From assembly GCF_025215495.1 (NCBI RefSeq), contig NZ_CP104302.1, positions 1,550,001-1,614,000 on the forward strand: a stretch of 64,000 nt of DNA. Direction: 5' to 3'. The notes beneath the pieces are model-generated. The model saw only the letters and a list, made by a program, of their open reading frames with translations. It searched no databases and had not been told where the DNA came from. The translations under genes were made by a program, and so were the position numbers. The stretch comes from Mycolicibacterium brumae (GTDB lineage Bacteria > Actinomycetota > Actinomycetes > Mycobacteriales > Mycobacteriaceae). Positions 1 to 8,083 of the stretch are shown here, piece after piece; position 1 is the first letter of the stretch; each line of letters begins with the position of its first letter.

Positions 1-1
1 C

Positions 2-337
2 CTTCAGACCGAGACATTGCGTGAGCGGATGGGCGGTACCGACGTCTTCGTCTACCACGGATACAGCCTCATGCATCTCTGCGGTGTCTGGGTCAAGGCA
101 ACTCCGGCGTTCAATCGCGAGCTATGCGCACGGTTCGGCGTCCCGCCAATTGATTTCGACGGGCGCACAGACGCCCTGCTGCACGGGTTCGCCGGTGACG
201 GCACACAACACATGGAATATCTGAGGGATCGAGGCGCCTTCGACGATCTACCGCTGGCAGAGATCCTGCAAGCGCTCAGAACCCACTACGGGACGCTCAT
301 AGGCGATGCGAGTCGCCATCCAGACCTGTTCGCCTGA
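2..337 (+). CDS. 3' end of an unidentified gene (partial)
   Basis: The reading frame is open from the left edge and stops at 337, so only the C-terminal 111 residues or so are present. I do not recognise the family. The visible part has a stretch reading FVYHGYSLMHLCGVWVKATP and a short acidic/aromatic tail, with no membrane segment and no catalytic signature I can name. The following acyl-CoA ligase gene starts 15 bases after the stop on the same strand, so co-transcription is likely and a role in the same acyl-CoA or aromatic-acid degradation pathway is possible. That is inference from position only. The true start lies outside the window. Confidence 0.6.
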   Translation, partial: LQTETLRERMGGTDVFVYHGYSLMHLCGVWVKATPAFNRELCARFGVPPIDFDGRTDALLHGFAGDGTQHMEYLRDRGAFDDLPLAEILQALRTHYGTLIGDASRHPDLFA

Positions 338-351
338 AGGGCCGATGCGTA

Positions 352-1977
352 ATGCACAGCACGATGCAAGACGTCCAGCTCACAATCTCGGCAATTGTCC
401 GCCATGCCGCCTCCATTCACGGAAACAGCGAGGTGATCACCCCCGACGGAATTGGATACCGAAGTATGTCCTACCGTAGCGTCCTGGGGCGAGCGGGCCG
501 ACTTGCCAATGCGTTGCGCGGGCTCGGAATAACGGCAGATCAACGGGTGGCCACTTTTCAGTGGAGTAACCAAGAACATCTCGAGGCCTACTGCGCGGTT
601 CCCTCCATGGGCGCGGTGCTGCACACCCTCAACATTCGTTTGGCTCCAGAGCAACTCGCGTACATCGCCAACCATGCCAGCGATCAGATCATCCTGGTGG
701 ATGCGTCGGTTGCGCCATTGTTGGCTAGTGCGCTACCAGCGATGGAGTCGGTGCATACGGTCATCGCCACCGGGGGCGGCGACCTCGCTCCGCTGCAGCG
801 ATGCGGGAAGACGGTGTTGCGTTACGAGGAGATCCTGGCGCAGCAACCGGAGACTTTCGATTGGCCCGAGATCGATGAGCGTTCCGCCGCGGCCATGTGC
901 TACACCAGCGGGACTACTGGAAATCCCAAAGGTGTTGTCTACAGCCACCGTTCGACCTACCTACATGCACTGACCGCCTGCACGTCGAACGCCCTGGCAG
1001 TGAGCGAGGCCGACCGTATCCTGGCCATTGTCCCGATGTTTCACGCCAATGCGTGGGGACTGATCTACGCGGCGTTGATGTCTGGTGCGGACTTGGTATT
1101 ACCCGATCGCCATCTGCAAGCCGCGCCGCTGGTGTCGATCATCGAAGAGACTCAGCCGACTATCGCCGGTGCAGTGCCGACGATCTGGAACGATGTCGAT
1201 CGATACCTGGAATCGAATCCCGCCCGGGACATCTCCTCACTTCGGCTGGTTGCCTGCGGGGGATCGGCAGTCCCCGTCTCGCTGATGCGGGCATTCGAAG
1301 ACAAGTACAACGTGCCTATCGTGCAGGCATGGGGCATGACCGAAACCTCGCCGCTGGCTACCGTCGCACGCGCAGCGCACGGAGTAGGCGAGACCCGTGC
1401 GTGGGAGATGCGCGAAAGCCAGGGTCGGCCGATGTGCGGTGTCGAGATCCGGTTGCGTGACGACCACAAGAAGACAGTGCCGTGGGACGGTCGATCAGCG
1501 GGTGAAATACAGGCGCGAGGCCCGTGGATCACCGGCGCCTACTTCGGCGACGATGATCCGGACAAGTTCGACGGAGGGTGGCTGCGCACCGGCGACGTCG
1601 GCCGGATCGACCCGGACGGGTATCTCACGCTGACCGATCGTGCGAAGGACGTCATCAAGTCAGGTGGAGAATGGATCTCCTCAGTCGAGCTGGAAAACAC
1701 GCTGATTGGTCACCCGGCGATCTACGAGGCTGCGGTGGTGGCAGTTCCCGACGACAAATGGCAGGAAAGACCGCTCGCCCTGGTCGTGGTTCACCGTGGA
1801 GCCGAGGTCGACATCGACCGACTGCGCGCGTTTCTGTTGGACAAGGTCGCCAAGTGGTGGATCCCGGAGCGGTGGAGCTTCGTGTCTGAGATTCCCCGAA
1901 CAAGCGTCGGGAAATACGACAAGAAGGCCATACGCGCGCGTCACTCCGCCGGCGAGTATCAGATCGAAACGTCCTAA
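352..1977 (+). CDS. AMP-dependent acyl-CoA ligase (FadD/AlkK-like)
   Basis: Adenylate-forming enzyme of 541 residues that should activate a carboxylic acid to acyl-AMP and then to the CoA thioester in the cytosol. Visible motifs are the P-loop-like YTSGTTGNPKG at about residues 184-194, WGMTETSP near 330, GWLRTGDVGRIDPDGY near 410 and the C-terminal PRTSVGKYDKKAIR carrying the A10 lysine. The stretch TLNIRLAPEQLAYI near residue 90 is typical of the AlkK/medium-chain ligase group. An in-frame ATG at 364 is an alternative start. It lies 15 bases after the preceding gene and 42 bases before an acyl-CoA dehydrogenase, which suggests a small catabolic operon. The substrate cannot be told from the sequence. 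Confidence 0.9.
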   Translation: MHSTMQDVQLTISAIVRHAASIHGNSEVITPDGIGYRSMSYRSVLGRAGRLANALRGLGITADQRVATFQWSNQEHLEAYCAVPSMGAVLHTLNIRLAPEQLAYIANHASDQIILVDASVAPLLASALPAMESVHTVIATGGGDLAPLQRCGKTVLRYEEILAQQPETFDWPEIDERSAAAMCYTSGTTGNPKGVVYSHRSTYLHALTACTSNALAVSEADRILAIVPMFHANAWGLIYAALMSGADLVLPDRHLQAAPLVSIIEETQPTIAGAVPTIWNDVDRYLESNPARDISSLRLVACGGSAVPVSLMRAFEDKYNVPIVQAWGMTETSPLATVARAAHGVGETRAWEMRESQGRPMCGVEIRLRDDHKKTVPWDGRSAGEIQARGPWITGAYFGDDDPDKFDGGWLRTGDVGRIDPDGYLTLTDRAKDVIKSGGEWISSVELENTLIGHPAIYEAAVVAVPDDKWQERPLALVVVHRGAEVDIDRLRAFLLDKVAKWWIPERWSFVSEIPRTSVGKYDKKAIRARHSAGEYQIETS

Positions 1978-2019
1978 GAAATCAAACCCATTGATATTGA
2001 ACAGCCGAGAGGGAATCCT

Positions 2020-3165
2020 GTGACAGCATCAATTTCTCCCTGGATGAGCGCCGAATTGCTCGAGCTTCGTGACCTTGCCGCGAAGTTCTTCTCGACCGAA
2101 TTGGCCCCACATGCGCAACGTTTCGCAGACCAGCACCAAGTTGACCGAGAATTGTGGCACAAAGCCGGCGAACTAGGCCTGCTCTGCATGTCCATACCCG
2201 AAGAATACGGCGGGGGAGGCGGCACATTCGCGCACGAAGCCGTCGTACTCGAAGAGCAAGCCCGAGTCGGGGACAGCTCATGGGGCGCAGGGCTGCACAG
2301 CGGAATCGTCGCGCACTACATCCTCCAGTATGCGGCCGAAGAACTACGGAGGCAGTGGCTGCCCAAGATGGCCTCAGGCGAAATGATCGGTGCTATCGCC
2401 ATGACGGAGCCAGGGACCGGTTCTGATCTGCAGAGTGTCAAGACCAAAGCAATTCTTGACGGTGACGAGTACGTGATCACCGGCGCAAAGACCTTCATCA
2501 CCAACGGTCAGCAAGCCGACCTGATCATCGTCGTCGCCAAGACAGATCCAAGTCAGGGCGCCGCCGGCATCTCGCTGATCGTCGCCGAAGCCGATCGACC
2601 CGGATTCCGGCGCGGCAAGGTCCTCGACAAAATCGGCCAACGCGGACAAGACACCTCCGAGTTGTTCTTCGACGACGTAAGAGTGCCCCGCTCGCACCTC
2701 CTGGGCGAGACCGAGGGTCAGGGTTTCATTCAGCTGATGACGCAGCTACCTCAAGAGCGGCTCATCGTCGCGGTTGGGGCGGTCGCGGCGATGGAACTTG
2801 CCGTGGAGCAGACACTCAAATACACCCGTGAGCGGGAAGCGTTCGGACGGCCCGTCTTCGGCTTCCAGAACACGAAATTCATCTTGGCCGAAGCTGCAAC
2901 CGAAACGCGCATCGCACGAGTATTTTTGGACTACTGCATCGACCTACACCTCGCGGGCCAACTCGACGTCCAGACCGTCGCCATGGCGAAATGGTGGACC
3001 ACTGAGCGAGCGATGAAGGTGCTCGATGACTGTTTGCAGCTCCACGGCGGATATGGGTACATGACCGAGTACCCCATCTCGAGATTGTGGGTGGACCAGC
3101 GCGTGCAGAAAATCTACGCCGGCACAAATGAGGTGATGAAGGAAATCATCTCGCGTTCCCTATGA
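2020..3165 (+). CDS. acyl-CoA dehydrogenase (FadE-type)
   Basis: Flavoprotein of 381 residues, the normal length for the family, expected to introduce the alpha-beta double bond into an acyl-CoA and pass electrons to ETF. The order N-terminal helical domain, beta domain, C-terminal helical domain is visible: AMTEPGTGSDLQSVKT near residue 127 is the FAD/substrate beta-domain signature, LHGGYGYMTEYPISR near 342 and YAGTNEVMKEII near 367 form the C-terminal signature. The start is GTG, chosen because it gives the family-typical N-terminus and is preceded by gagaggga at 2006-2013. It lies just downstream of the acyl-CoA ligase and probably acts on its product. The physiological substrate is unknown. 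Confidence 0.92.
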   Translation: MTASISPWMSAELLELRDLAAKFFSTELAPHAQRFADQHQVDRELWHKAGELGLLCMSIPEEYGGGGGTFAHEAVVLEEQARVGDSSWGAGLHSGIVAHYILQYAAEELRRQWLPKMASGEMIGAIAMTEPGTGSDLQSVKTKAILDGDEYVITGAKTFITNGQQADLIIVVAKTDPSQGAAGISLIVAEADRPGFRRGKVLDKIGQRGQDTSELFFDDVRVPRSHLLGETEGQGFIQLMTQLPQERLIVAVGAVAAMELAVEQTLKYTREREAFGRPVFGFQNTKFILAEAATETRIARVFLDYCIDLHLAGQLDVQTVAMAKWWTTERAMKVLDDCLQLHGGYGYMTEYPISRLWVDQRVQKIYAGTNEVMKEIISRSL

Positions 3166-3300
3166 CCCTGAACGATTAGCCACCTGCACATTACTCACCT
3201 GGGAGGATTGATGGCATCTACAGAGGTGCCATATCGCCACGAAATGGGTGGACATTGCGGATCGGGTGCCCTTCGGGAGTTGATACCAGATGCTCCTATC

Positions 3301-3332
3301 TTCAGGCAATGAGTTCTTCAGGCAATGAGTTC
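3301..3332. repeat. 16-bp perfect tandem duplication
   Basis: The 16-mer ttcaggcaatgagttc occurs twice head to tail (3301-3316 and 3317-3332). It covers the 3' end of the decayed IS110 transposase reading frame, so the copies supply stop codons in two different frames. It looks like a slipped-strand duplication in neutral DNA. Confidence 0.9.
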
Positions 3333-3797
3333 GTTGGTTCTTCTGCTGGGTTGGCGGAGGGCGTGGTAGATCTCGCGGGCGATGTACGCTTGATGCAGCG
3401 CATGATTCCGTTCTTGGTTTTGCCTTCGGCCAGGCGGTGAACGAAGTAGTCGCGGGTGGGCTGGTGACGGCGCATGCGCACCACCAGGATGACGTGCAGG
3501 GCACGGTTGGCGTCGCGATTGCCTCCCCAATTGAGCCGGTGGCGGATCGTTTTGCCGCTGGAGGCTTCCAGTGGGCTGACCCCGCAGAGTTTGGCGAAAG
3601 CGGCGTCGCTGCCGATCCGAGCGGGGTTGTCGCCGAGGGCGGTCAGCAGCGTGGCAGCGGTGTCGGGCCCGACGCTGTAGCTCGGGTGCGGCGGTGGCGG
3701 TGATGGTGTCGACGTGGCGTTCGAGTCGGGCGGCTGCGGTGTCGAGCTGGTGGCAACGTGCCGCCATCGACTTGATAGCAGTAAAGAAAGTTCTCAC
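3302..3797 (-). pseudogene. IS110/IS116/IS902-family transposase, C-terminal remnant with two frameshifts
   Basis: Only the C-terminal Transposase_20 half of an IS110-type transposase remains. Reading on the minus strand from 3797, the frame gives a helical segment ending TAAPEL, then shifts near 3680 into SVGPDTAATLLTALGDNPAR, LCGVSPLEASSGKTIRHRLN and GGNRDANRALHVILVVRMRR. Near 3387 it shifts back into YIAREIYHALRQ. Restoring one base at each point yields the continuous family consensus, so these are single-base indels. The N-terminal DEDD catalytic domain is absent and no terminal repeats are visible. The remnant sits between the fatty-acid genes and the integrative element. It could be a scar of the original island boundary. 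Confidence 0.85.
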
Positions 3798-4128
3798 ATC
3801 GCAGGCCAGCGGCGGTCAGGCGGGCGTTGGTCGCGCCTGCTGCCCGCGGCGTCTCGATGCGGCGAGGAGCGAGGACAGTCCTGGCTTGTCGTGGTGCCAG
3901 GATGCCGTGGCCGTTGAGATGTACAGCGCTCGTCGTCGTGTGCAAGCTTGTGTGGCGGCGGACGGAGGGCGAAGCGTAGCGAGCGGCGCGGACGGGAGCG
4001 CCAGCGGACGGGAGCAGAGGGAGTGTAGCGAAGCCCGCAGGTAGCCGCCGGTTCCTCGCGGGCTATGGCGGCCCGGGCTCCGCTGAGCATCAGTTGCGGG
4101 TCTGCGCCATGGCGATGGGACTCGTAGG
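3798..4128. other. Intergenic stretch, no gene seen
   Basis: About 330 bases between the IS110 remnant and the HD-domain gene. I see no convincing reading frame. The stretch at 3965-4035 is rich in gcgaagcg/tagcgagcg-like purine-rich words of the kind often seen in mobile or recently joined actinobacterial DNA. It may contain the left attachment site of the integrative element, but I could not find a long copy of the tRNA 3' end here. Confidence 0.5.
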
Positions 4129-4674
4129 ATGGCGGTTGTGAGCGGGATGCTGGCGCAGCGTGCACGGCGAGAGGCCGAGACGCGACTGGTGGGGCAGCTG
4201 CGGCGGTTGGCGCATGTGCGGGGTGTCGCGACGACTGCCGAGCGGCTGAGTCGGCGGTTCGATGCCCAGACAGCGGACTCTTTGGTGGCAGCGGCGTGGC
4301 TGCACGATATCGGCTACGCACCGTCGTTGCGCCGGACCGGGTTTCATCCGCTCGATGGCGCAGAGTTTGCCCGGGCGGCGGGTTTTCGGGAGCTGGTCGC
4401 CTCCCTGGTGGCGTTCCATACTGGGGCGCACGCGGAAGCTGCCGAGCGCGGCTTGTCAGGTTTAGCGGCGTTCAGCGATCCGCCCAGCGATGTTCTGGAT
4501 GTGTTGACCTTTTGCGATCTGACGACCGGGCCGGACGGGGCGCCGGTATCACCGCGAGATCGATTGATCGAGGTGTTGGGCCGCTATGGACCCGAGGACC
4601 CGGTGCACCGCGCGGTCGACGCGGGGCGCGACGAACTGTTGGCGGCGGTCCGACGGGTACGCGATTGGCTGTAA
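4129..4674 (+). CDS. HD-domain phosphohydrolase-like protein
   Basis: Protein of 181 residues with an HD-type metal-binding core: the HD pair is at about residues 59-60 in AAWLHDIGYAPSLRRTGFHP, with a second histidine (FHP) about 14 residues later and a third in VAFHTGAHAEA. HD proteins hydrolyse phosphate esters of nucleotides or second messengers; the substrate here is unknown. A GTG three codons in (4138) is an alternative start. It is convergent with the Nudix gene, 10 bases apart, and belongs to the left accessory part of the integrative element. A nucleotide-pool or signalling role in element maintenance is inference. Confidence 0.8.
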   Translation: MAVVSGMLAQRARREAETRLVGQLRRLAHVRGVATTAERLSRRFDAQTADSLVAAAWLHDIGYAPSLRRTGFHPLDGAEFARAAGFRELVASLVAFHTGAHAEAAERGLSGLAAFSDPPSDVLDVLTFCDLTTGPDGAPVSPRDRLIEVLGRYGPEDPVHRAVDAGRDELLAAVRRVRDWL

Positions 4675-4684
4675 ACCCAGCCGG

Positions 4685-5152
4685 TTAGCCGAGGTAGGGG
4701 CTGTCGCGGTGTTGCAGGTAGTGCTCGATGCGCAGTCGCATCGACGGGTGCATGTCCAGATTGGGGATGTCGTCGGGATCGGTCCAGGCGATGTCGGTGC
4801 TTTCGTGATCGATGGCCAGGGTACCGCCGAGAACCTTGGTGGTGAAGGACAGAGAGAACTGTTGGCGGACTTCGCCATCGGTGAACGCGACGACATGCTG
4901 CGGGTTGGTGTAGACACCGACAAGGCCGGTGACTTCAATGTCGAGCCCGGTTTCCTCTTTGACTTCCCGGACGGCGGTGTCGGCAATCGTTTCGCCGATG
5001 TCGTGTCCGCCGCCGGGTAGCGCCCACAGGGTGTTGTCGCGGCGTTTGATCAGCAGGATACGACCCTGTTCGTCGGTGACGATGGCCGAGGCTGACGGAA
5101 CGACGCTGTTGGGCAGCGGGGCGTTGGGGTCGTTGTAGTAGTCGGTTCGCAT
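4685..5152 (-). CDS. Nudix hydrolase, possible Pif-like immunity protein
   Basis: Protein of 155 residues with a canonical Nudix box at residues 48-70 (G-x5-E-x7-REVKEETGL), so the metal-binding glutamates are intact and hydrolysis of a nucleoside-diphosphate derivative is expected. The start ATG lies 5 bases after the stop of the XRE/DUF5919 regulator, so the two are almost certainly translated from one message. In the pSAM2 element the Nudix-motif protein Pif blocks redundant transfer into cells already carrying the element. An equivalent role is an inference from position and family, not from sequence identity, and a general house-cleaning Nudix enzyme is the alternative. Confidence 0.85.
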   Translation of the reverse strand: MRTDYYNDPNAPLPNSVVPSASAIVTDEQGRILLIKRRDNTLWALPGGGHDIGETIADTAVREVKEETGLDIEVTGLVGVYTNPQHVVAFTDGEVRQQFSLSFTTKVLGGTLAIDHESTDIAWTDPDDIPNLDMHPSMRLRIEHYLQHRDSPYLG

Positions 5153-5157
5153 AGGGT

Positions 5158-5976
5158 TCAGCCTTTCGCGCTGAGCGGTCTGGCGCGATCCCAGACCTGG
5201 GTGAAAGCGTCTTCGAGGGTGGCCCAGAGCCGTGGTTCGTGGTGGCGCGACAGCACAAGCACGGGGTTGTTGCGCCCGGGTGAGCCGTAGATGTGGAAGT
5301 TGACGATCATGGCGTCGTCGACCCGGAAGATCGACGTGTAGAGCGTGGTGTCGTGGGTGCGGATATCCAGCCCCGGGGTATCGGCATGCGGGGCGAGCAA
5401 CTCCACGGACGTGCGGCAGCGGGCGATGACGGCCTCGCCGATGCCTTCCTCCTTGCCGCGCAGGATCGTGGTGGCAGTGTCAGGATCCCCGACGAGAAAC
5501 CGCACCGCCACACCGCGGGCGGCGGCGTCGAGCAGAATGTCGAGGAAGCCGTCGAGGGTGTCAAACAGGAACGTGGCCGCCAGGACGAGGATGTCGATGC
5601 CGGTGGTGGCGTCGCCGAAATGCTGCTGCCACGTCGTGATCGGCAGCTGGGTGCGGCTGGCATACAGCGTCGCGGTGAACGGACCACCCAGCGACGTCGT
5701 CGCCAGCGCGCTCGCGGTAGGGGCAGGATACTGGTTGGGCCACAGGTTGTGCGGTGTGCAGCCAAGCAGCTTAGCGGCGCGGCGGGCGTTGTCCTCGCGG
5801 ACGTTGTAGTCGATGTTGGCCAGCCAGCGGCGCACCGTCTTGATATCCACGCCCACCGCAGTGGCGAACCTCTGTGGGGAGAGTCCCTTGGCGTGCAGCC
5901 GTTGGGTGAGGCGATCGTTGGGGATCGTGGCGGCCTCGGCGTCGCCGTCCTGATCGCCCGTCGTCTCAGCGCACAT
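5158..5976 (-). CDS. XRE-type regulator with C-terminal DUF5919/PLD-like domain
   Basis: Protein of 272 residues. Residues about 20-62 form a helix-turn-helix (LTQRLHAKGLSPQRFATAVG, then DIKTVRRWLANID). The remainder, from about residue 90, resembles the phospholipase-D-like sensor domain found in actinobacterial XRE regulators (VRFLVGDPDTATTILRG, FRVDDAMIVNFHIYGSPG). I see no HxKxxxxD catalytic motif, so the C-terminal domain is probably a ligand-sensing fold. It is the first gene of the minus-strand transcription unit and faces the FtsK-rep-int operon across a 240-bp region full of phased short repeats, which suggests that it controls both directions. DUF assignment is from memory. Confidence 0.85.
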   Translation of the reverse strand: MCAETTGDQDGDAEAATIPNDRLTQRLHAKGLSPQRFATAVGVDIKTVRRWLANIDYNVREDNARRAAKLLGCTPHNLWPNQYPAPTASALATTSLGGPFTATLYASRTQLPITTWQQHFGDATTGIDILVLAATFLFDTLDGFLDILLDAAARGVAVRFLVGDPDTATTILRGKEEGIGEAVIARCRTSVELLAPHADTPGLDIRTHDTTLYTSIFRVDDAMIVNFHIYGSPGRNNPVLVLSRHHEPRLWATLEDAFTQVWDRARPLSAKG

Positions 5977-6053
5977 CTTTCCGTGTCATCCCTGTCCATC
6001 CTCAGCGCGTGGTTCCTAGTTTGCCATGCGACTGCCGCCGCCCCGCGGCGGTG

Positions 6054-6153
6054 ATGCCCGTCCGATGCCCACGGGCATGTCCCTGTCGTGTCCGAAATGT
6101 CTGCGGCAGTGTCGGCAATGCCTGCCAACGTCCCTCGCTACGTCCGCGATGTC
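6054..6153. promoter_or_regulatory. Helically phased array of RTGYC/ACGTC pentamers
   Basis: In the divergent region between the regulator (start 5976) and the small AICE gene (start 6216), pentamers of the form atgcc, atgtc, gtgtc or acgtc begin at 6054, 6065, 6077, 6088, 6097, 6109, 6118, 6128, 6140 and 6149. The average step is about 10.6 bases, one helical turn, so all copies would lie on one face of the DNA. Two more (gtgtc 5983, ctgtc 5992) lie near the regulator start. An operator array for the XRE/DUF5919 protein is the simplest reading; an iteron-like origin element is the alternative. Confidence 0.6.
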
Positions 6154-6215
6154 CACGTGAACTGAGCCCAGCGCCGCAACGGGCGCAAACAGATCACGAA
6201 AGGAACAGCGGGACA

Positions 6216-6560
6216 ATGCGTTTAAGAATCGACACATCAGGCACACGGTTCATCGTCACCCGAGCGGCCGAGCCGCGGCTGAACTTCGAGACCGGCAGCC
6301 CAAAAGTGGACACCGCCACCGGCGTGCCACTGTATGCCGCGCAGCTGTTGGCGTTGGATGACACCGGTGGTGAAGTGCTCAACGTCACCGTCGCCGGGGA
6401 TCCGAAAGTGACAGTCACCCAACCTGTTTCAGTCGCGGGTCTGGTTGCTATCCCTTGGGCTCAAGGTGATCGCAGCGGCGTGGCGTTCCGTGCCGACGCC
6501 ATCACCCCCACCAACCCCGCGGCTGCGCCGAGCGATCAAGCGTCCCGCGCGCAGAAATAA
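6216..6560 (+). CDS. SCO3933-family-like small AICE protein
   Basis: Protein of 114 residues. The ATG at 6216 is chosen because aaagga lies 12-17 bases upstream and translation begins MRLRIDTSGTRFIV; a longer open frame from 6009 runs through the repeat array and is unlikely. The core, with ETGSPKVDTATGVPLYAAQL, EVLNVTVAGDPKVT and LVAIPWAQGDRSGVAFRA, matches my recollection of the SCO3933-type proteins that sit before the FtsK-like gene in actinomycete integrative elements. The fold looks like a small beta-rich, OB-like domain, so a DNA-binding or replication accessory role is plausible. It is the first gene of the plus-strand element operon, 89 bases before the translocase gene. Confidence 0.75.
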   Translation: MRLRIDTSGTRFIVTRAAEPRLNFETGSPKVDTATGVPLYAAQLLALDDTGGEVLNVTVAGDPKVTVTQPVSVAGLVAIPWAQGDRSGVAFRADAITPTNPAAAPSDQASRAQK

Positions 6561-6649
6561 CCCCATTTGCTGGGGCGCGGCGCTCGTGGGTGTCGCGCCC
6601 CAGCACGTGAGCTGCTATCGACCATTCACTCACCAGAGGGACGCCTGTC

Positions 6650-8083
6650 ATGGCATCAAACTACAAAAACAGCAAGAACTCTCAATCCAACGACGACGAC
6701 TGGATCACCGACCTCATCCTCTCACTGTTCAAAGCGGCCGGGTATCTGCTGTGGTGGGCGGTCCTGTTCCCGGCCATCAGCATCCCGATCATCGCCAGCG
6801 TGGCGATGGCCATTACCCATGGCTCACGCGCGGGTCTGATCATCGGTATTGCTTTCGCTGCCGCGTATGCGGGCTGGGCGTGGCTGGACCCGCGATCGTT
6901 TCACGGATGGGTCACCGAGCCGGTGCGGCGGCGCTGGTTGACCTGGTCGCGCTACACCCGCACCTGGCAATCGGTGTGCACCCTGCACGGCCTGACCGCC
7001 ACACTTGGCGAACGCACCTTGGTGCCGACCTTGCAGTCGGTGCGCATCGGCAAGACGACCGACGTCCTGGCGCTGCGAGTGGTCACCGGCCACTCCCTGG
7101 CTGATTGGCACAAGCAATCCGAGGCGCTAGCCGCCGCCTGGCGTGCCGACCGGATCGCCATCCGCGCGACCGCGCCCGGAGAGCTACGCATCACCCTGAT
7201 GCGCGGCGACGTGCTGGCCGACCCGATTGCCCTGCCCATGCCCACGACGGCGACTGCGGTGGATGTGGGGTCGGTGCGGGTCGGGATCACCGAAACCCGC
7301 CACTGGTGGCACCTACCTCTGCTTGGCCACCACCTGCTCGTGGCTGGCGCGACCGGCGCGGGGAAAGGTTCAGTGTTGTGGTCACTGATCGCTGGCCTCG
7401 CCCCCGCCGTGAAAACCGGACAAGTGCGGCTCTGCGTCATCGACCCGAAAGGCGGCATGGAACTGGGCGCCGGAGCACCCATGTTCACGGTGTTCACCCA
7501 CGACGCCACTGGCACCACCCTGTACCTGCTGCGGCAACTAGTGGAGGTGATGCACGCCCGCGCCAATCGGTTACGGGGCAAGACGCGCATGCACACCCCG
7601 ACTCCGACTGAGCCGTTATTCGTGGTGGTGATCGATGAGATCGCCGCGCTGACTGCGTATGTGACCGACCGCAAGGTGCGCAGCGAAATTGAACAGCTGT
7701 TGGGCCTGCTGCTCTCCCAAGGCCGGGCCGTCGGCATTTCGGTGGTGGCAGCGGTGCAAGATCCGGCCAAAGACACCCTGCCGGTGCGGCAGCTGTTTAC
7801 CGTGCGAATCGGGTTGCGGTTGACCGAAGCCACCCAAACCACCATGGTTTTGGGCCAGGGCGCCCGCGACGCGGGGGCCGACTGCGATCACATCCCCGAC
7901 ACCACTCCCGGTGTGGGCTACATGATGATCGATGGCACGGCCCAACCGGTGCGGGTACGGGCATTTCACGTCGCCGACCACGACATCGCCACTCTGGCAG
8001 CACGATTCCGGCCACCTCGTGCCGCGACCCGAACCAACCAGTCCAACAGCGGGCGCACCGACACCGCCCGGGGTCAACGGTGA
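6650..8083 (+). CDS. FtsK/SpoIIIE-type DNA translocase (AICE transfer protein)
   Basis: Protein of 477 residues with two N-terminal membrane segments (about residues 22-65), then an ATPase domain with Walker A GATGAGKGS at 233-241 and Walker B VVVIDEIAAL at about 325-334. The length and the single RecA-like motor match the Tra proteins of pSAM2-type elements, which pump double-stranded DNA between mycelial or neighbouring cells as hexameric rings at the membrane. agaggga at 6635-6641 is the ribosome-binding site. Its stop codon overlaps the GTG start of rep by four bases, so the two are translationally coupled. There is no C-terminal gamma domain like that of chromosomal FtsK. Confidence 0.9.
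   Translation: MASNYKNSKNSQSNDDDWITDLILSLFKAAGYLLWWAVLFPAISIPIIASVAMAITHGSRAGLIIGIAFAAAYAGWAWLDPRSFHGWVTEPVRRRWLTWSRYTRTWQSVCTLHGLTATLGERTLVPTLQSVRIGKTTDVLALRVVTGHSLADWHKQSEALAAAWRADRIAIRATAPGELRITLMRGDVLADPIALPMPTTATAVDVGSVRVGITETRHWWHLPLLGHHLLVAGATGAGKGSVLWSLIAGLAPAVKTGQVRLCVIDPKGGMELGAGAPMFTVFTHDATGTTLYLLRQLVEVMHARANRLRGKTRMHTPTPTEPLFVVVIDEIAALTAYVTDRKVRSEIEQLLGLLLSQGRAVGISVVAAVQDPAKDTLPVRQLFTVRIGLRLTEATQTTMVLGQGARDAGADCDHIPDTTPGVGYMMIDGTAQPVRVRAFHVADHDIATLAARFRPPRAATRTNQSNSGRTDTARGQR

Noticed and set aside
6009..6215. An upstream start for the small AICE protein (183 residues)
   Set aside because: The extension covers the phased repeat array and gives Cys/Arg-rich low-complexity sequence; the ATG at 6216 has a Shine-Dalgarno and the family-like N-terminus.
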